From Adiantum capillus-veneris (Eukaryota > Streptophyta > Polypodiopsida > Polypodiales > Pteridaceae), in contig CM043954.1 of NCBI GenBank assembly GCA_014529385.2, forward strand, positions 91,787,747 to 91,851,746: 64,000 nucleotides of DNA. Direction: 5' to 3'. The translations under genes were made by a program, and so were the position numbers. Below are positions 38,061-50,138 of this stretch, one piece after another. Under the pieces are notes generated by a model. It was not told the origin of the DNA. It searched no databases and was given only the letters and a program-made list of their open reading frames with translations. Each line of letters starts with the position of its first letter. Within the stretch, counting starts at the first letter, position 1.

Positions 38061-39100
38061 ACTACTCAAAATTATCCTTGAGAGATGAGCCAGTAGACGC
38101 GGAGTTGTTTCAAGTGACAACCGAGGAAAACACAAATCCAAAATGGTATGATGTATATCAGTTCCTTTCCAAAGGAGGATTCCCAAAAAATTGGACTCAT
38201 AATCAAAAGAAGGCTCTGATTATTAAGAGTCTGAAGTTCACCATCATAGGAGGATTGCTCTATAGACTGGGAGTAGATGGGGTTCTTCAAAGGTGTCAAT
38301 GGAAGGAAGGATGCAAGTTATTTTTGAAGCACACGATGGGGATTCTGGAGGACATTTCTCCACTGATATTACTTATAAGAAGATTTTGCAGGCTGGATTA
38401 TGGTGGCAAACTTTGATATCTGATGTTCGAAGTTTTTGCAAAACTTGTGATATATGTTAGAGAATGGGAAGACCAACAACAACTGATATGACTCCACTTA
38501 CTCCAGCTCAACCACTGGGAGTATTTATGAAATGGGGTCTGGACGTCACTCCAAGAAAGAACTGGTATATTTTAATGGCTACCTGTTATGTCACTAAATG
38601 GGTAGAGGCCAAGGCTCTTCCATATAATATTGCAAAGTCCACTGCTATTTTCCTATTTGAAAATATTATTTGTCGATATGGGATGCCCCATTGAGATTCC
38701 ATCTGATCAAGGGACATATTTTATAAATGATACCATGGAAATTCTGATGGAAATGCTCTCAGTTCAGCATAGGAAATCAACTCCTTATTATCCTAGGTGC
38801 AATGGTCAGGCAGAGAGCAGTAACAAAACCATCAAGAACATTTTGACCAATATTGTTCAAAAGGAACCACATCAGTGGGATCTTATTAAGCTACAAACTG
38901 CTCAATGGGCCTACAGAAAAGCTGACAAAGTCACACCCACTAGAATGACACCTTTTCGAATGGTGTATGGTACTGAACCTGTAGTGCCTATTGAATTCAT
39001 GATTCCATGTCTAAGAATGGCGGTGGAATATGGATTAGATTTTAATCACTTGCCTACGGTTTTACCATTATTGAGCCATAAGAAGTCCAAAAGGAGCTAG
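38061..39100 (+). pseudogene. Element A integrase
   Basis: The zinc-binding region is in 38100-38460, partly out of frame. The catalytic core follows with [12 protein letters not shown] (first Asp, 38515-38560), [28 protein letters not shown] (second Asp, 38695) and YYPRCNGQAESSNKTIKN (Glu, 38815). The C-terminal part WAYRKADKVTPTRMTPFRMV runs to 39000. Two frames overlap at 38630-38694, so one frameshift lies there. Recognisable sequence ends at about 39100; no 3' LTR follows, so the element is cut here. Confidence 0.8.
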
Positions 39101-39227
39101 CCCTCAGCAATTCTTCAATATTAGATCCACTCCACTACTCTTTATAATTAACCAATTTGAGCCGTGGGTGTAGATACTTAAGTGTTTATTTTCAAAGGCT
39201 AAGAGGAGTAGCAACTAAGGTTTTGAA
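39101..39227. other. Junction between A and E; possible leader
   Basis: AT-rich non-coding sequence with no LTR end that I could recognise. Confidence 0.35.
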
Positions 39228-40610
39228 TTGCCAAAGAATACACTAAGTAAACACATAAGTTTAATTAGCATGGTTGACAATAACCAAGAGAGTAGAATGA
39301 ACATTGATAACTTTGATTTTGCACATGAAGGTGCTAATGATGATGCCCCCATGTTTGTCAATTATCTTGTTACTAGGTTGCAGCAAGCTTTGGGCAACTC
39401 TGCTTTGCAAGCCAAAGTTACTCAACAAATTTGTGCTTATGGGATTTACCTTCCTCTCCAAGATGAGAGAGAGCTTAGGAGGCCTCTTGATGAGACCCCC
39501 AAGAGAAGACTCTCTCACATACGAGAGGAGGAATCCAAAGAGCAAGAAAGTAATGAATCTTTAAGTTCCTTTGAAGATGTGGCTCCACGAAGACGGCGGT
39601 CTGAAAGGTCTCCAACTCCTCCCAAGAGGAAAGGTTCAACCCACAGTCCTTCTCCTTGTCACTCCAAAAGGAAACAGAGGAAACAGAGGAAGAAAAGGGA
39701 AAGAAAGAGGTCACCCTCTTCTCCTTCTTCTTCACCTTCCTCCTCTTTCGACAAAAGATATGGATATTCTCCCAAAGAATAAAATAGGGGATGTCACTAT
39801 GCATGGCGAAGGTCACAAAAGCTCAAGAAGTTCAAAGAGGGAGGAAAGAGTATCTCTTTTCTTACCTATGATGGCACCTTTGGTGCTACTGACAAAGTAT
39901 TGTCCTTCATCCAGCAATTTGATGCCGCCTTTGGAGACAATGGCTTCACAAAGTTCTACAAGCTATACCATGTAGCTATGCACTTCCAAAAATCGGCTCG
40001 TCAATGGTGGGCTAGCCTTCGTGGCAACAAAGAAGCCACAAAGACATGGAAAACTCTATGAGTTTCCATCATGAATCAATTCCTTGCAAGCGATGCAAAG
40101 GACAAAGTTCTCACCAAATGGTGCAGTTTGAAGCTTCTCTCTTATGAGTCTATCCACAAATATGTAGACAAGTTTTGGGATTTACATCTCAAGGCTAGTG
40201 TCTTCCAAAAGATACACTTCATCAAGCAAAAGCAACAATTTTGTGTGGGATTACCTGAAGAGATGGATGAGTACGTCAACTCTCAATGACCTAATTCTAT
40301 CACCAAAGTAATCCACCACACCATAGTTGCTTCATGCATCAATTTCCAACAAGGGGCTAGACGAAATGTCAAGCCCATGGAAAACAAAGACAAAAGTGAT
40401 GAAAAGGGGAAAACCAATGCCCAAATCCTTCCCAAAGCAATTTCAACAACAACAACAACAATTGGTCCAAGGAGAAGAGAGTTTACAAACCTAAAAACAA
40501 ACTCTCTCTTGAAGAGCTTGAAACTTTTGCAAGGACCATAAGTGTTTTACGTGTGGGGAGCAAGGACATGGCTATCGTTCTTGCCCCAAGAAAAATGTTT
40601 GCAATGAGAC
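39228..40610 (+). pseudogene. Element E gag (chromovirus type)
   Basis: 39228-39782 encodes an acidic N-terminus, then LQDERELRRPLDETP and an SR-like basic, Ser-rich stretch. After a stop the capsid frame continues (FLTYDGTFGATDKVLSFIQ, YKLYHVAMHFQKSARQWWAS near 39970, then 40071-40289), which is the Retrotrans_gag order including the WW pair. A zinc knuckle CFTCGEQGHGYRSCPKK lies near 40545-40595 and has all four ligands. Stops near 39782, 40060 and 40288 and one shift break it. Confidence 0.8.
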
Positions 40611-40713
40611 TCCTAGAGCTCCCACCATCAAAGTTCCAAAAGAGGATGCTCATTGCAAAGGTGCACCTCTCTCCTATGCTTGGGGAAAGGTAAGGGAGCA
40701 TGATACCTTCATC

Positions 40714-41088
40714 TTGCTTGACCCAGGCTCTACTCACAACTTCATATCAATGGAGTTGGCCACCAAGTTGGGCATTCAAGCTTTTGAGATGGGAGATGCT
40801 GTAACGGGCGTCACTACTTTCAAGGGACAACGAGCCTCCGTTACTCCCTTGATTGGAAAGTTGAGGTTCCATGTCCAAAGCTACGTCGACAAAGAAGACT
40901 TTTTCATCTCTCCTCTCCAACATGAGGATGCTATCCTAGGGGCACCATGGTTCAACCGTATGGATGCCAACATGAAGTTCCGTAAAAGGAGAATCTACTT
41001 CACCTATAGGGAAAAGAACATGTGTATAGATTCTAGTGAGTCTGGTCATACTATACCACTTGTAAATCCTCTTGCTTTTGATAAATAA
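40714..41088 (+). pseudogene. Element E protease
   Basis: The frame starts with LLDPGSTHNFISMELATKLG: the active site is Asp-Pro-Gly-Ser, in the same place as the usual D-S/T-G. It continues with VTPLIGKLRFHVQSY and ends with the ILGAPWFNRMDANMKFR motif, which closes the retropepsin fold. Length about 110 residues, usual for the domain. Reads without an internal stop. Confidence 0.85.
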
Positions 41089-41218
41089 ATGAAGAGCTAA
41101 GTTTTTGTGTACACGATTTATGTCAAAGAGTCCCTAAAAAATCCTAATGTTTCATCTAATGTGAATGGTAGGAATCAAGAAGAGTTAGACTTGTCTAATT
41201 ATCTAAAAGAATTCCAAG

Positions 41219-41947
41219 ATGTGTTCATTGATGATATCCCTATGGACTTACCTCCAAAATGAGGGGATGATGACCATTGAATTGAGCTCCTACTCACCAC
41301 CTAACAAGCCTCTTTATCGAGTTTCCCAAGCTCAACAAGAGGAGATCATGAGGCAAGTACAAGAATTGGTAGACAAAGGGATGGTGAGGCCTAGCTCCTC
41401 TCCCTTTTGTTCTCTAGTCCTTTTAGTGCAAAAGAAAGATGGTACATACAGTATGTGTGTGGACTATCGAGCACTAAACCATATCACCATTAAAAATAGA
41501 TTTCTTGTGCCTCGAGTAGAAGATCTGTTTGGTAAGCTACAAGGCTCTACCTACTTCAGTAGGATTGACCTTAAAAGTGGCTATCATCAAATAAGGATAG
41601 TAGATAAAGATATCCTAAAGATCGTGTTTCGTACCACATTTGGTCTTTATGAGTACCTAGTCATGCCTTTTGGCTTGACCAATGCACTAGCCACGTTCAA
41701 TCGTCTAATGGAGAAAATATTTAGACCCTCCCGCAAATTCACTGGAGTGTTCTTTGATGATCTCATCATCTACTCCAAGTCCTTGGAGGAACACAAGCAC
41801 CATCTCCAAGTGATTTTTCAAGCATTGAGGGAGAACAAGCTTTTTCTCAACCAAAAGAAAAGCAAAATTTTCCTTCAAGAGATTCAATACTTAGGTCATA
41901 TTATATCTCAAGATGGTATCCGTATGATCCATCCAAGATGGAGGTAA
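41219..41947 (+). pseudogene. Element E reverse transcriptase
   Basis: 242 codons without a stop. Motifs in order: VQELVDKGMVRPSSSPF, SLVLLVQKKDGTYSMCVDYR, ALNHITIKNRFLVPRVEDLF, YFSRIDLKSGYHQIRI, EYLVMPFGLTNALATFNRLM, the catalytic FFDDLIIYS and IQYLGHIISQDGI. FFDD in place of YMDD or YIDD is common in plant chromoviruses. A frameshift near 41940 moves to the next frame, where the thumb continues. Confidence 0.92.
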
Positions 41948-42530
41948 TAAAAGCATGGCCTAATCCAAGGAATCTACATGAGCTAAGAAGCTTTATTGGT
42001 ATGTGTGTATACTATATACGTTTCATAGCAAAATTTTCTCAAATAGAAGTAGGACCATTACATGACTTAACAAAGAAGAAAGTTAAGTATTCATGGAGTG
42101 CTAAGGAGAAAAATTCTTTTGACAAGCTCAAAGAGAAGCTTACCTCCCAACGAGTCCTCATGCTTTCAGATCTCTCAAAGCCATTTGAGGTCCAATGTGA
42201 TGCTTGTGGTGATTTCCTTGGAGCAGTCTTGCTTAGGGCATGACATAGCATATGAGAGCCGAAGCTTCAATACGGATGAACAAGTCTTAGGAATTTATGA
42301 AAAGGAGATTTTAGATGTTCTATACATCCTATACACATGGAAGCACTATTTGTTGGGGACTCCATTTATTCTACAAACCGACCACCAAAGTCTCAAGTAC
42401 TTCATGACACAAACAAGGCTTTCTGACAAACAAATGAGGTAGGGAAATTTTCTTCTGCAATTTAATTTTCATATTGCTCACGTTGATGGTAAGCACAATC
42501 AAGTGGCCGATGCACTTTCACGGTGACCAA
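41948..42530 (+). pseudogene. Element E RNase H
   Basis: The frame from 41938 gives the RT thumb (LRSFIGMCVYYIRFIAKFSQ) and the RNase H start (VQCDACGDFLGAVL); a shift near 42235 leads to AYESRSFNTDEQVLGIYEKE, YLLGTPFILQTDHQSLKYFM and, after a stop at 42439, HVDGKHNQVADALSR. All catalytic regions are seen, in two frames. Confidence 0.8.
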
Positions 42531-43888
42531 AAGTTAATGCAGTGTTTATAGCAACTCACAATGATCTATCTTCTATGATAGATGAGTATGCTACTGACCC
42601 TGACTTTAGAGACATGATGACATCCCTTGCTTTGGGGAAGAAAGAGAAACCATTCACCTTGTAGGATGGTTATCTTCTCCATGGAAATAGGCTATGTGTT
42701 ACCCACTCCCTTCGTGAGAAAGTCATGTATGAATCCCATGCTCCTCCTTATGTGTGGCATAGAGGCATTCAACCTACTCTCCGAGGAGTAGAGATGTATT
42801 TGTATTGGCCTACCATGAAAGTGGACATACAAGAGTATGTTTCAAAATGTGTATGCCAAAAGACAAAGTATGATATAGGGAAGCAACCTGGATTATTCCA
42901 CCCATTGCCTATCCCAAACTCACCATGGGAGAGTATATCCATGTTTTTAATCTTTGGATTACCCAAGTCTATCTTTGGATAGGTTTAGCAAGCAAGCACA
43001 CTTTATTCCTGTCAAGAATACTATTAAGGCACACCTAATGGAAACTCTCTTCATATCACAGATTTTCAAACACCATGGATTTCCAACAACCATCGTGTCA
43101 GATAGAGATCTTAGAATGACGAGTAATTTTTGGAAAGGTCTCTTTGAAAATCTAGGTACAATAGTGAATTTCTCTTCGGCCTATCACCCACAAAGGGATT
43201 GCCAGAGTGAGATAGCCAATCTTACGATACTCAATCTACTAAAGACTTATGTTACAGAAGTAGATCAACACTCATGAGTCACAATGGAAAAAGTACTAAC
43301 CTCTTGTAGAGTATGCGTACAATAATATTGTACATACTTCTACAAGAAAAGCACCTTTTGAAATCATTGAGGGAAGACCCAAAAGTCCCTTGCTACTTAA
43401 AGTACATGGGAAGATCTTCGTTGTTGATGAGTATAGCCGTGACCTACAAGAATCTTTTCAAAAGATTCAGGAGGCTATATCCATCTCTCAATGAAGGCAA
43501 AAAGTTGCTGCTGATAAGCACAGAAGGGTCTTAACGTTTGAAGAAAATGATTGGGTCTTACTTAAGTTTCCCAAGGCTCGATTGAGTTAAACAATGGGAA
43601 AAAATCCTATGGGCCATCAAAAGTATTATACTAATTTAGCAAAAAGATACAATGGTCCTTTTCAAATTTTGAAGCCAATCAATGAGATGGCTTATCAACT
43701 CAAGTTGCCAACCATTGGCTCATACACAATGCTTTTCATGTGAGACTACTTAAGCCCTACAAAGGAGAGACACCAAGTGAACCAATTATTAAAGACCCTC
43801 CCAGAATCCAAGACCAAGAAGAGGTGCTACAACCGGAAGCTATCCTTCGGCATGAAGACAAGGTATTACGACATGGTAAGATTACTTA
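42531..43888 (+). pseudogene. Element E integrase and chromodomain start
   Basis: 42725-42982 has the zinc-finger and early core (HRGIQPTLRGVEMYLYWPTM, CVCQKTKYDIGKQPGLFHPL); the first catalytic Asp is not seen (MFLIFGLPKS where MDF is expected). After a shift, 42954-43277 gives DRFSKQAHFIPVKN, TIVSDRDLRMTSNFWK (second Asp) and QSEIANLTILNLLK (Glu). Further broken frames give YNGPFQILKPINEMAYQLKL and EEVLQPEAILRHEDKVLRHG, the tail that leads into a chromodomain in chromoviruses. The element is cut at about 43888, where unrelated gag starts. Confidence 0.8.
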
Positions 43889-43892
43889 GCTA

Positions 43893-44986
43893 GCTTCAAG
43901 CAAGTGCTAAGAGCAAAATGTATATTTGATTTCCACACTCAATTTGAGGGATTTGGAACTACTTTAGAAGAAAAATCTTTGAAATGGTTCCAAAACATTC
44001 CACCAAGATTAATCATGGATTTAAATACATTAGCTTATGGATTTGTAGCTACATGTTCCAAAACTGGGATTAAACATAATACGCTAGCTCAAATCTATAG
44101 CTTCAAACAGAAACAAGGTGAGTCTGTTAGGGATTGTGCAACTAAGATGAAGCAATACATTGCATGATGCCCAAAATTAGAAATACAAGCATAAGAAATG
44201 TTAGTGTCATTATTTCTAGAAGGATTGCTAACCAAAGAACGAACTTTATGCTATACTATATATAGCAAGAGCATATGACCCTAGAAGAGTGTGTATCAAT
44301 GTGATATTTTCAATGAAGAAGACGTCCCCAAGGATACTCAGAGTGAGAAAAAAAAATCCACAAAACCAATACAAGTGGGAATGGCTGTTGCAGCACCACT
44401 TACAGCCATAAAAGACATGCTCAAAAGGATGAAGAAAATGATGAATAATATGCAGAAAGCACCTATGAGAGGACTAGGACAAGGGATACCTCAACAGGGA
44501 CAACCAATTAGGCCGCAAAAATGGTGTGCTATTGAGGGTAAATGGGCCAATGAATGCTATTACCGACCAAAGTATGATGGAAATGTTCAATATGTGCCTA
44601 TGAGATCACAAGGACAACCCATGTACAGATATCAGCCTAATATGGCCCCAACACAAAGACCACCAATGGGTATGGAAAGACCACAACCAGTGTTGGGTCA
44701 ACAACCTCCATATCCTGGACATAATGCAGTGCCTTTAAAGTGCATTCATTTAGAAGGAGTCATGGATGAACAAGCACTAGTGCATGTTACAACTTATGTT
44801 GAGCCTAGTCTCTCTACAATAATGGTAGAAGGAGAGTGGCATGATTCACATCCACCTTCAATGGAAGAACCTTTGACTTATGCTACACCAGAGTTTACAC
44901 TGATGTACTTTGTAGCTAATCAAGGTGTTAGACCTTCAATGGTAGACAAAAATGGTATAGAAGAAAAAGAGACACAAAAAACTTGA
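43893..44986 (+). pseudogene. Element D gag, C-terminal two thirds
   Basis: Begins mid-gene with FHTQFEGFGTTLEEKSLKWF and LAQIYSFKQKQGESVRDCAT, the end of a gypsy capsid, with a stop near 44165. The frame 44291-44986 gives basic and Gln/Pro-rich sequence with KWCAIEGKWANECYYRPKYD, an atypical Cys pattern at the usual knuckle position, then PPMGMERPQPVLGQQPPYPG. The two host-gag pieces at 33148 and 26064 match this region. The upstream end abuts the broken chromodomain of E, so this is a truncated element. Confidence 0.7.
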
Positions 44987-45027
44987 AATCTAGACCTATG
45001 CCATCAGTTTCTAGTAGAACATAGTTT

Positions 45028-45378
45028 TTGATGCAGATAGATGCACATGATTGTGTTAAAGACAAAATCATGGGTAGATATTCTTCAGACAACAAACAAG
45101 AAACATCAAAAACATCAAGGAAAATGAGAAAGGAAACTCAATCAAAACCTAAGCACCAGGATGATGAATCATCCATGACACAAGTTGAACGAAAGATAAA
45201 AATAAAAGAGTTGAAGAAAAATCTGAAGGAGATGTATACCATTGAAATGGAAACAACCGAGGAAGAGAGTAAAGATGTAATGAATGTTCCATCCCATTAC
45301 AAGAAATATACTCTCCAAGACCAAAAGATAATAGTAGAACACCTTGTAAGGGAGTTAAGAAAACAAGGTGAATCATAG
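45028..45378 (+). pseudogene. Element D gag-pol linker, no protease seen
   Basis: 116 codons, strongly charged, with a likely coiled coil (VERKIKIKELKKNLKEMYTI). In gypsy elements the protease lies about here, but no D-S/T-G motif or ILG strand is present between 44986 and 45457. Confidence 0.5.
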
Positions 45379-45456
45379 GAAGGACCTAAAAATGCAAAGA
45401 AAATAGATCTAGCCGAACCAAGAGTAGAGCCTAGACCTGCCTACATTGCGAACGAC

Positions 45457-46548
45457 TTGACCGAAGAAGAAGAAGAGCTTTTGCTAAGTTTACTAAAAGA
45501 ATACCCATATATCTTTGCTTTGTCTTATAAATATCTCAAGGGTGTTGATCCACAAATTTGTCAACATACCATACCTATGAGAGGTGATGCCAAACCAAGT
45601 AGACAACGTCCATATACTTATAATGAAACATTTACCAAAAAGATCAAAGAAGAGACAGAGAAGCTCAAGGAAGCCAAATTCATTTATGAAATTGAACACA
45701 CATATTGGGTGTCTCCAATTGTGGTGGTACCCAAGAAGAATATAAAATTAAGAGTGTGTGTTAATCTCAAAAAAGTGAATGCAGCCACCATTAGAGATAA
45801 CTACCCTCTTCCAATCACCAAGCCTATTTTAGAATGAGTTGCAGGAAAAGAAGCTTACAACTTTCTAGATGGCTTTTTGGGCCCGGGGAGGTCACCTAAG
45901 AAAAATGTAACCTATCACGTGAGTTCAACAGAAGGGTATTTAAAGTACTTGAAACTTACAAAAATGTATATACAGGACATTATATTTTCAAACTTGATAA
46001 AAAATCACAGATTTTAAAAGAAAAGGGTATATGATATTCCTAACAAAATTCAGAGATACTAGGGGTTTTACAAACATGTCTTGAACGCATGTGATATGAT
46101 AGTTTTACTCAGAGTGAATCCCCCGAGTTTTTGGGGTACAATCAACTTTTGGTTGATCCCAAAGACCATCATAAAATTTCCTTTGCAACTGAATGGGGTA
46201 TTTTTGTCTATAGGGTTATGCCTTTTTGAGTTAACTAATGCTCCTGCCACCTTTCAAAGATTGATGAGCCATGCCTTCAAAGAATATCTTAGGAATTTCT
46301 TGGAAATATATATGGATGATTTATGTGTACATTCATCAATCCGAGCTGATCATTTTGAATATCTCAAAAGGGTATTCAAAAAATATAGACTTTATAGGAT
46401 TTACTTAAATCTTGAAAAGTGCACCTTTATGGGCAGACAAGGAAAAATTCTTGGACATATAGTGTCTAAAAAGGGCATAGCGATTGATATGGATAAAATT
46501 CATGTTATTGCTGAATTGCCTAGACCAACAACTGTCAAAGAGGTTTAG
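45457..46548 (+). pseudogene. Element D reverse transcriptase, interrupted by a MITE
   Basis: 45457-45837 gives EEELLLSLLKEYPYIFALSY, IKEETEKLKEAKFIYEIEHT, SPIVVVPKKN and VCVNLKKVNAATIRDNYPLP. After YNFLDGF the MITE at 45882-46127 intervenes. RT then resumes with the fingers-palm region (shifted), the FELTNAPATFQRLMSHAFKE block, the intact catalytic YMDDLCVHS at about 46312, and LEKCTFMGRQGKILGHIVSK. A TAG at 46546 replaces an expected Gln codon. The RT is of Tat/Athila-like character by motif flavour; this is a judgement by eye. Confidence 0.88.
45882..46127 (+). mobile_element. hAT-like MITE, copy 2 (246 bp), inside the RT gene
   Basis: Bounded by TTTTTGGG on both sides (45874-45881 and 46128-46135). 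Ends CCCGGGGAGGTCAC and, inverted, CTCGGGGGATTCAC. If one copy of the duplication and the element are removed, the RT codons for Asp-Gly-Phe-Leu-Gly-Tyr-Asn run in frame, so the insertion point is exact. Copy 1 is at 25488-25725 in inverse orientation with a different 8-bp duplication. Confidence 0.93.
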
Positions 46549-47110
46549 GTTTTCATGGGACATTGTGGATATTATAGACGATTCATTTACATGTATGCTA
46601 TAATATCAAAACCCATGTATAGCCTGATTACACTCTTTGTATGGACTGATGAGTGTGAAGAGTTCTTCATGAAGCTTAGATAAGCTCTCACTTCAGCCCC
46701 AATACGGAAAGCACCAGATTAGAATAAGATATTCCATATACATGTTGATGCGCTTCCAATTTTTCCATTGGGTGTATATTAGCTCAACCAGGAGACGAGA
46801 AAATTGATTTCCCATCTCTTATGCTAGTAGATAACTGAATGTGGTAGAGAAGAATTTTACAACCATCAAAAGAGAAGGATTAGGGATGATCTATGCCATA
46901 AAAAAGTATAGATACAATGTATTAGCCAGCAAATTTGTGTTCTTTGTGGACCACAAAGCTTTATTGTACTTGGTCAAAACAAGCTATGCAACACAGAGAG
47001 GATAGTGAGATGGTTCATCATTCTTTTGGAATTTAATTTAACTGTAGTTGTAAAAAAAGGGCACCACACACCAAAGAACATATCATTTATCAAGGATTAC
47101 TTTAGGAGAA
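46549..47110 (+). pseudogene. Element D RT tail and RNase H
   Basis: VFMGHCGYYRRFIYMYAIIS near 46550, then in changing frames the RNase H pieces KREGLGMIYAIKKYRYNVLA and FVFFVDHKALLYLVKTSYA, ending with KKGHHTPKNISF near 47065. Stops and shifts are frequent. Confidence 0.72.
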
Positions 47111-48842
47111 CCACCAAAAGGGGTAGACGATGATCTACGAGATGCATATCTATCCTTCGTGGAGCTGATACCCCGTTGTCAAAAAATATGGTTTCATTGA
47201 TGATTATAGCTCAAATGGATTCTCAAATATCACTTCCTATTACACCAGGATTAACTGGACAATTGACTATGTATCAATTACTAGACCTGGAAGGCTATAC
47301 AAACTAAATTGAGATGGAATATTTCTTTTGTGTATAAGTCCTGGGGAGAAAACCCAATACCTAAGTCAAGCACACATTACCATAGTAGGACTTCACTTTG
47401 CGTAAGACCAAACTATGCAATGGATCTTAAGATTTGAAGTATTTTGGCCAACCATGAGAAGTGATGCTCACTCATTTGTGAAAGATTTTCTTCAATGCCA
47501 AAAAACAAACACCCATACCTCATGTGACACTATTTCAAATATCACTCATTTCTAAGTGGAGTAACTATCTAGTTACTTATTTATCTGGAGGATATGAGTA
47601 AACGCTGCCAAAGAGCTATTGAAATTGAAGCAAGAGACTATGCTCTTACTGGAAACCAATTGTATTAGAGAGGAAGGATCAACATTTATGTCTTTGTGCA
47701 AATGCAGATGAATATATACCCATGTAGAACAAGCACATATTGGATTAGCCAAAGGTCACTTTTCTAGTGAAACCACTGCTAGAGAAATTTTAATGGCAAG
47801 AATATGGTGGCCAACACTTTTTACAGATGCCAAAGAATATGTTCAAAGGTGTGATGTATGCCAACGAGCAAAACTGTCAACAAGGGTAGATAGCATGCCT
47901 TTAAGACCAATGATGGGGGATAGAGCTTTTGTAAAATGGGGCATAGATTTTGTTTGACCAATGCAACCACCTTCTTATAGAACTCGAGCTCAAGAGATCA
48001 TTGTAACTACGAACTATTTGACCAAGTGGACAGAGGCTAAGGCAACTAGGAAGAATGATTCTAGAACCACAACCGCATTCTTATACGAGAATGTATTCAC
48101 AAGATATGGACTTCCGATAGAAATTGTCAGTGAACAGGGGAACTCATTTCCTCAATGAAATAATTGAGTATCTGCTTAATGAATTTATGGTCATCCATAA
48201 CAAATCCGCTCCATATCATGCACAAGAAAATGGACAAGCTGAGCACACGAATAAGATTATTATCTCGGTAGTGACTAAAGTGGTTAGTTTAGGACGAACT
48301 GATTGGGAAATGAATCTACATGCCTCTCTATGGGCTTATAGAGTTTCATTCAAGACAACTTTAAATGCTACACCCTTTAATCTTGTTTATGGTCTTGATG
48401 CCATACTACCGATATAATTTCTTTTGCCGACACTAAGAGTAGCTAAAGATCTTGAGTGGACTGGACATGAATTGTTAGAGACTAGGGTTGAAGATTTAGA
48501 AAAGCTTAGTGAGAAAAGGCTAACAACTATAGCTCACATCTATGCACAAAAAAGGAAGCAAAAACAATTTTTTGATTCACATCTAGTCACAAAAATCTTC
48601 AAAAAGGGGACCTAGTTTTAGTTTATTCCCTTTAGCAACACATTCCCAAATTCAAGAAAAGGGAAATGGACCATTTATCATTGAAAACATATCCCCAAGT
48701 GGAGCAGTTAAGTTGTCCACTATAGATGGTGAACCAATGGCTAACTGGATTAGTGAATGCCGCTTAAAGAAGTACCATTTGCCACTAACCGATGATTTGC
48801 TAGAGAAAATTCATGCACCAAAGCATAAAAAGATAAAACAAT
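47111..48842 (+). pseudogene. Element D integrase
   Basis: The HHCC region lies near 47730-47880 (HIGLAKGHFSSETTAREILM, then CDVCQRAKL). The core has VKWGIDFV (first Asp) followed by a TGA, NYLTKWTEAKATRKN (48010), PIEIVSEQG (the second catalytic Asp is Glu) and NGQAEHTNKIIISVVTK (Glu, 48225). The frame changes at 48124-48158. The C-terminal part (WAYRVSFKTTLNATPFNLVY, 48424-48615, then GPFIIENISPSGAVKLSTID) runs to about 48842. It is inactive because of the breaks. Confidence 0.82.
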
Positions 48843-49009
48843 AGCAGGTTATTATTGAAGCTCAAGAGGAAGCTCAACTTCAAGTACTCAAAAGGAAAGC
48901 TGCTCTCAGGAATCAACAAACACCTATTCCCATCAACACTTTGGAACCAAATGAAAGACGATGGGAATCACAAAATGATGCAATGTCAATGGATGATTAA
49001 TGGTTGGAT

Positions 49010-49720
49010 GGAATTGACCTTCGCATCGCAGTACAAATGAACAATCATAGAACAAATGCATTAGTAGATGTCGGAGCTTGAATGAATGCAGTCAGTTATT
49101 CCACTTACAAGAAAGCTACGAATCAGTCTTTAGCATCCGAAATATCTGTTATCAAAGGATGCAGCAAAAACTCAACACCAGCATTGGGAGTAGTCAACTT
49201 GAATGTGATAGTAAATGGATTTTCATGCCCTCATCAATTTGTGTGCATATTAAATGAACATATGAATGAAACAATGATTCTTGGAATCTCATGGATGCGG
49301 ACATACAAGGCCGTACCAGATTGGGACACCAATCAACTCAAGATATCATTTAAAGGAGGACAACTCTTAGTTCCAATTGCACAAAGCAAAGAGGAATGGA
49401 AAGAGGTTGCCCACAAAAGAAACAAGGGAATAATCAATCTACGCCAACCTCTAGACAAGCAAATGCTACAAGAAGCATGCAAGGAGTCAGACAGATTTGG
49501 GTACCAAAACAAATCCAAAGACAATCCGTCTCAAATGCCCAAAAACTCACCTACTATATTGAAAAAAGTTTCGCATCTAACAACTCAAAGAAAGACATCT
49601 TTCAGACGAGAAACTAGCACTAGATGGGTTTGGAGACCAGAGGAGCCTTTATCTTCTCCACAAACTGTAAAGCCCATGAATCACTGGAAAGATAAATCTA
49701 AAAAAACTCAACCACAATAG
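49010..49720 (+). pseudogene. Aspartic-protease-like domain downstream of integrase, element D
   Basis: From about 49010 the frame reads LDGIDLRIAVQMNNHRTNAL then VDVGA, a TGA, and MNAVSYSTYKKATNQSLASE. This is the order of a retropepsin N-terminal half, with Asp-Val-Gly-Ala at the active site. LNVIVNGFSCPHQFVCIL and TMILGISWMRTYKAVPDWDT complete the usual flap and ILGxxW parts. The tail from 49410 is basic and low complexity. The frame continues from the integrase tail via a linker, so the order is gag, RT, RNase H, IN, protease-like. The TGA and Asp-Val-Gly suggest loss of activity. A duplicated or moved protease, or a clan-AA domain with another role, are both possible. Confidence 0.68.
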
Positions 49721-50113
49721 TTCATCAACGAAAAACCAAAATACCAATGGAGAGTTAAATCTCAGCAACATCATCATTGATACCTACATCTCAGGAAATC
49801 AGTGTGCCAAAGCATCCAAATGGTATAATCAGACAAAGAGCACACAAATTACAAAATCCGCTATTTAGAAAATAGCAAAAATAAACCTCGACCACGGAAA
49901 CCCTTGAGTTAACTACTCAAGACCCAACTCTTGCATCCCATATTGGCTTGAATTGCATTGACCTGCAAAGCATGATAAAGCCAACCGCGGCTATGCATAT
50001 ACACAATTGTTCAACCTATGCACACAATCGTCCCGGATTAGTTTATCTTGGAGGAGTGGAAGGAATCCATCTAGGAGGAGTGGAAGGAAACTTTGTTAGT
50101 TAAGGGCGATGTT
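49721..50113. other. 3' non-coding part of element D
   Basis: No clear frame. GGAGGAGTGGAAGGAA occurs twice near 50055 and 50075. Confidence 0.4.
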
Positions 50114-50131
50114 CGAAGAGGGAGGAATAAG
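50114..50131 (+). other. Polypurine tract and possible 3' LTR start of element D
   Basis: CGAAGAGGGAGGAATAAG, then TTGGATGTTAACG. A 3' LTR could begin at 50132-50138, but there is no second copy in the window to fix its ends. Confidence 0.4.
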
Positions 50132-50138
50132 TTGGATG

